Below are positions 39,567 through 64,000 of a stretch of DNA of 64,000 nucleotides, one piece after another (the stretch's first letter is position 1; every line of letters starts with the position of its first letter). The DNA is taken from contig NC_092872.1 in NCBI RefSeq assembly GCF_028372415.1, positions 516,212,224 through 516,276,223 on the forward strand, in the 5' to 3' direction. This DNA comes from Notamacropus eugenii (lineage: Eukaryota; Chordata; Mammalia; Diprotodontia; Macropodidae). Below the pieces are notes generated by a model. The model was not told where the DNA came from. It saw only the letters and a list, made by a program, of their open reading frames with translations, and ran no database searches. A program made the translations under genes and the position numbers.

Positions 39567-41944
39567 CTATGGCCACTGGTAAAAAAAGAAAGACCTGATG
39601 AGTAAATATTTGCTTAAGGCATATAGCATTAGCAGCTCACTAACTTTCTAACATACGTTTAACAAGATGGATAGCCATCCATTTTCCAATAATAGGTGGT
39701 TAACCAATACACCCATTTTGAAATTCTACTTGCTGTATATACACACCCAAACTAATACATACATATACAGGACTTGAGAAAAAGATGCTTACAGTTTGGC
39801 ATTATAAGCCTTAGACACACCTCACTAATGCTCTGTAGGGCTATTTTACTCTGTTCTCATTACAGTAGAAAATCCTCAATGGTGTCCAACAGGTCAAAGG
39901 CAAAATGTGAAATTGCTGGCAAAGACCAGCAGAATAGCTGCAGCCACCTCCTCCTACCCTCTCCCTGTTTCCTCCCACTTAAAAAAGAATCATAACATGA
40001 AGACCTTATGATTTCCTTCATAGGAGTAGCTATGACTATAATCCAATCACTGTGGAGGAGGATTGACAGAGTTGGTGTGTGTGGTATGTGTGTTTGGAGG
40101 GTGGGTGAGGGATTCCCACCAAGACTAGAATTAATACTTCCAAATAGGAAAGATCCTGCAGTTAACTGTATACGGGCCACCTAACGTTAAGAGATCCAGT
40201 TTGTCAGAGTGCTCCACAGCAAAAATTAACTGCTTTGTTCTTCACCTAAACCTTTATTCTAAATGATGATTTGCTCCAGGATATGTTTTTGAATTTGGAA
40301 CAGTAAATGATACTGTCAAAGGTCAGTGGGGAGACTGACTGCCTGAGATGACTAGTGGGTGAGGTGTGATTAGGGCTTATCATACACTTGGAATGTCTAT
40401 AGTATAGTTGTTACTCAGTTGATGTAAAGTATGTTAAACTGGGTTACTGAGTAAAACTGAGTAGAAAGTCATGCCTAATAATTAGGCAAATATCTGTTAC
40501 TGGATAAATACTTATCAATCTATTGCTGAATGAAGACATTTTCAGCAACAGCCTTGAGAACCACAGCCACTTAACGATCAGATCATGCAAATATAAATTT
40601 GACTGTATGTCTGGGCAGATCAGTAAGCAGAAATATAAGTTTTTTCACCTTCAAGCACATGGTATTTAATCAGGACACAAGACGACCTTACATGCATTCT
40701 AATACAAAAGGGGAAGATGTTGCTTGAGAACAATATTCTAGGGAAAGTAACTGGGACAAAGTAATCACATCCTGTCTCTTAAATACACAAATGTTCATTA
40801 TATATTATGATACCACTGTTCTATAAACATAGCCCGATATCTCTTTTAATGAAAACCACAATATTACTCAATAATGACTGCTTACAATCTTCCTCCTTTC
40901 AAGTACTGGATGGATTCCATAGCCTATCAGGTATGCCTTAAATTCCCTGCACTACCTGAAGATTTATTATTATAATTCTGATAAGCCCTTGATGCAAGGC
41001 TGACATTAAAAAAATTTTTTTTTAAACACATTATTAGTTTAAGAAAATGCTAGAGCTATGGATACCTTGGGGGAAAAATAAATATGGAGTGAAAAGATTC
41101 ATTACACAATATACTCCATAAAAGGTTGGCTGAAAATGTTGTTTAAGTGCTTGCATGACTAGGATGCATTAAAAAGCACCAATTAGTGGCACCACTGCAG
41201 ATCAAGATCTAGTGTCTCAGACTGGCTACTGCAATTCTATGTACTCTATTTTGCCCCTTCTGCTTATCTGTACCACCACATTAGTACTTTCTTTCACTCT
41301 CCTTGAAAACTGGACTCTACATGTGGGGAAAAAGGGGGAGGGGTGGCTGGGGTCAGGGCTGAACAACACCAACAACTACCACAAAAAGACAAAGCGTGAG
41401 TGAGAGCAAACTTCTACCTCCTGGCTCTCCTAATCCTTACTTGCTGCTATTCGGCTGCTGGTTCTACAGGCAGGTACTGCCATTTGGGCAGAACTTGCTG
41501 TAGAATAGGAAGTAGAATGAAACTAATCATTATGAAACAAACTAAGCGTAGAATCCAGGTGTCTGTGGAGATGCAACACTTATACACTAACCCACCCATG
41601 CCACCTGACAATGTTCACAGCAAAGAGCTGAGCCAAATTAAGAACATTACTGAAATCAAAGAAAAACAACCCCAAAGGCAAAGGAAAACTGCTTGCATTT
41701 TGCTCAGTCACTGATCTGCCTCTTTTAGAGAGGTCTAGGACCCGATGACCTTTTAAAACTCTTTCCAAGTGGCTGCTGTGAAACAGGGCTCTGCATTTAT
41801 TCAACTGTTTTTTGATGCTTTGTGGTATTGGATGTGAATCCTAGAGAATTTTTCTGCCCCTCACTGTAACAGCAGCCAACTTTAGAAAGTGTATTTATAA
41901 GAAAACTACAATTTATAGTCCAAATCATGTGAAGACTAGTCTTT
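39540..41944 (-). other. PTPN1: PTPN1 3' untranslated region
   Basis: Repeat-free stretch. On the - strand, 41060-40920 (CATTTTCTT..ATGTCAGCCTTGCATCAAGG..AATAAATC.TCAGGTAGT) and 39660-39545 (TATATGCCTTAAGC..ATTTACTCATCAGGTC..CCATTTTTACAAAAAT) resemble the 3' UTR of human PTPN1 as I remember it. AATAAA hexamers lie at 39541-39546 and 39535-39540; at the expected hexamer place (39561-39566) the sequence is AATAAT. Confidence 0.75.
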
Positions 41945-63903
<21,959 letters not shown>

Positions 63904-64000
63904 CTACAAAAAAGAACAAATAACAGTGTTTGAAATCTGGCATTTTATGAGTTTTATACACACATACACACAGCATACTAAATAATGTTTTAAAAAAATT

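Overview
This window is vertebrate nuclear DNA, most likely from a marsupial. Short exons with GT..AG borders lie in long introns. The introns are full of old L2, CR1/L3 and MIR copies, plus several repeat types I know from marsupial genomes: tRNA-headed CORE-SINEs ending in an AGCTAGGTGGC-type motif, RTE-linked SINEs and marsupial-type L1 ends. The species cannot be fixed from the sequence alone.

Two protein-coding genes face each other tail to tail. On the + strand, positions 1316-37405 hold the last 18 coding exons of RIPOR3 (FAM65C), about 845 residues ending at a TAA; its 5' exons lie before the window. On the - strand, positions 63903-41945 hold coding exons 2-10 of PTPN1 (PTP1B, a tyrosine phosphatase anchored in the ER membrane); exon 1 lies beyond 64000. 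Every coding junction keeps frame and uses GT..AG. Their 3' ends are about 1 kb apart (about 38.5 and 39.54 kb). The same neighbours in the same convergent order are known on human 20q13.13.

Region by region: 1-8.6 kb holds the first RIPOR3 exons in the window, including a 24-base microexon; 8.6-16.7 kb is a large repeat-rich intron; 16.7-26 kb holds the middle exons, including a 615-base GC-rich exon for a disordered region; 26-31.6 kb is an intron almost filled by an antisense L2 relic with later insertions; 31.6-37.4 kb holds the C-terminal helical-repeat exons; 37.4-39.5 kb is the RIPOR3 3' UTR and the gap; 39.5-42 kb is the PTPN1 3' UTR; 42-49 kb holds clustered PTPN1 exons 5-10; 49-64 kb holds exons 2-4 in long introns.

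The two products are not known to act together; their adjacency is conserved synteny. I saw no new gene system, no RNA gene and no CRISPR array. The most interesting points are: the PTPN1 last intron, whose retention gives the ending VCFH known from a human isoform; a likely longer, lineage-specific PTPN1 tail if that intron is spliced; a Phe-to-Tyr change at the PTP1B allosteric site; the RIPOR3 microexon and tandem acceptors; a possible short RIPOR3 isoform; and DNA-transposon MITEs, two of them with exact 8-base target duplications.
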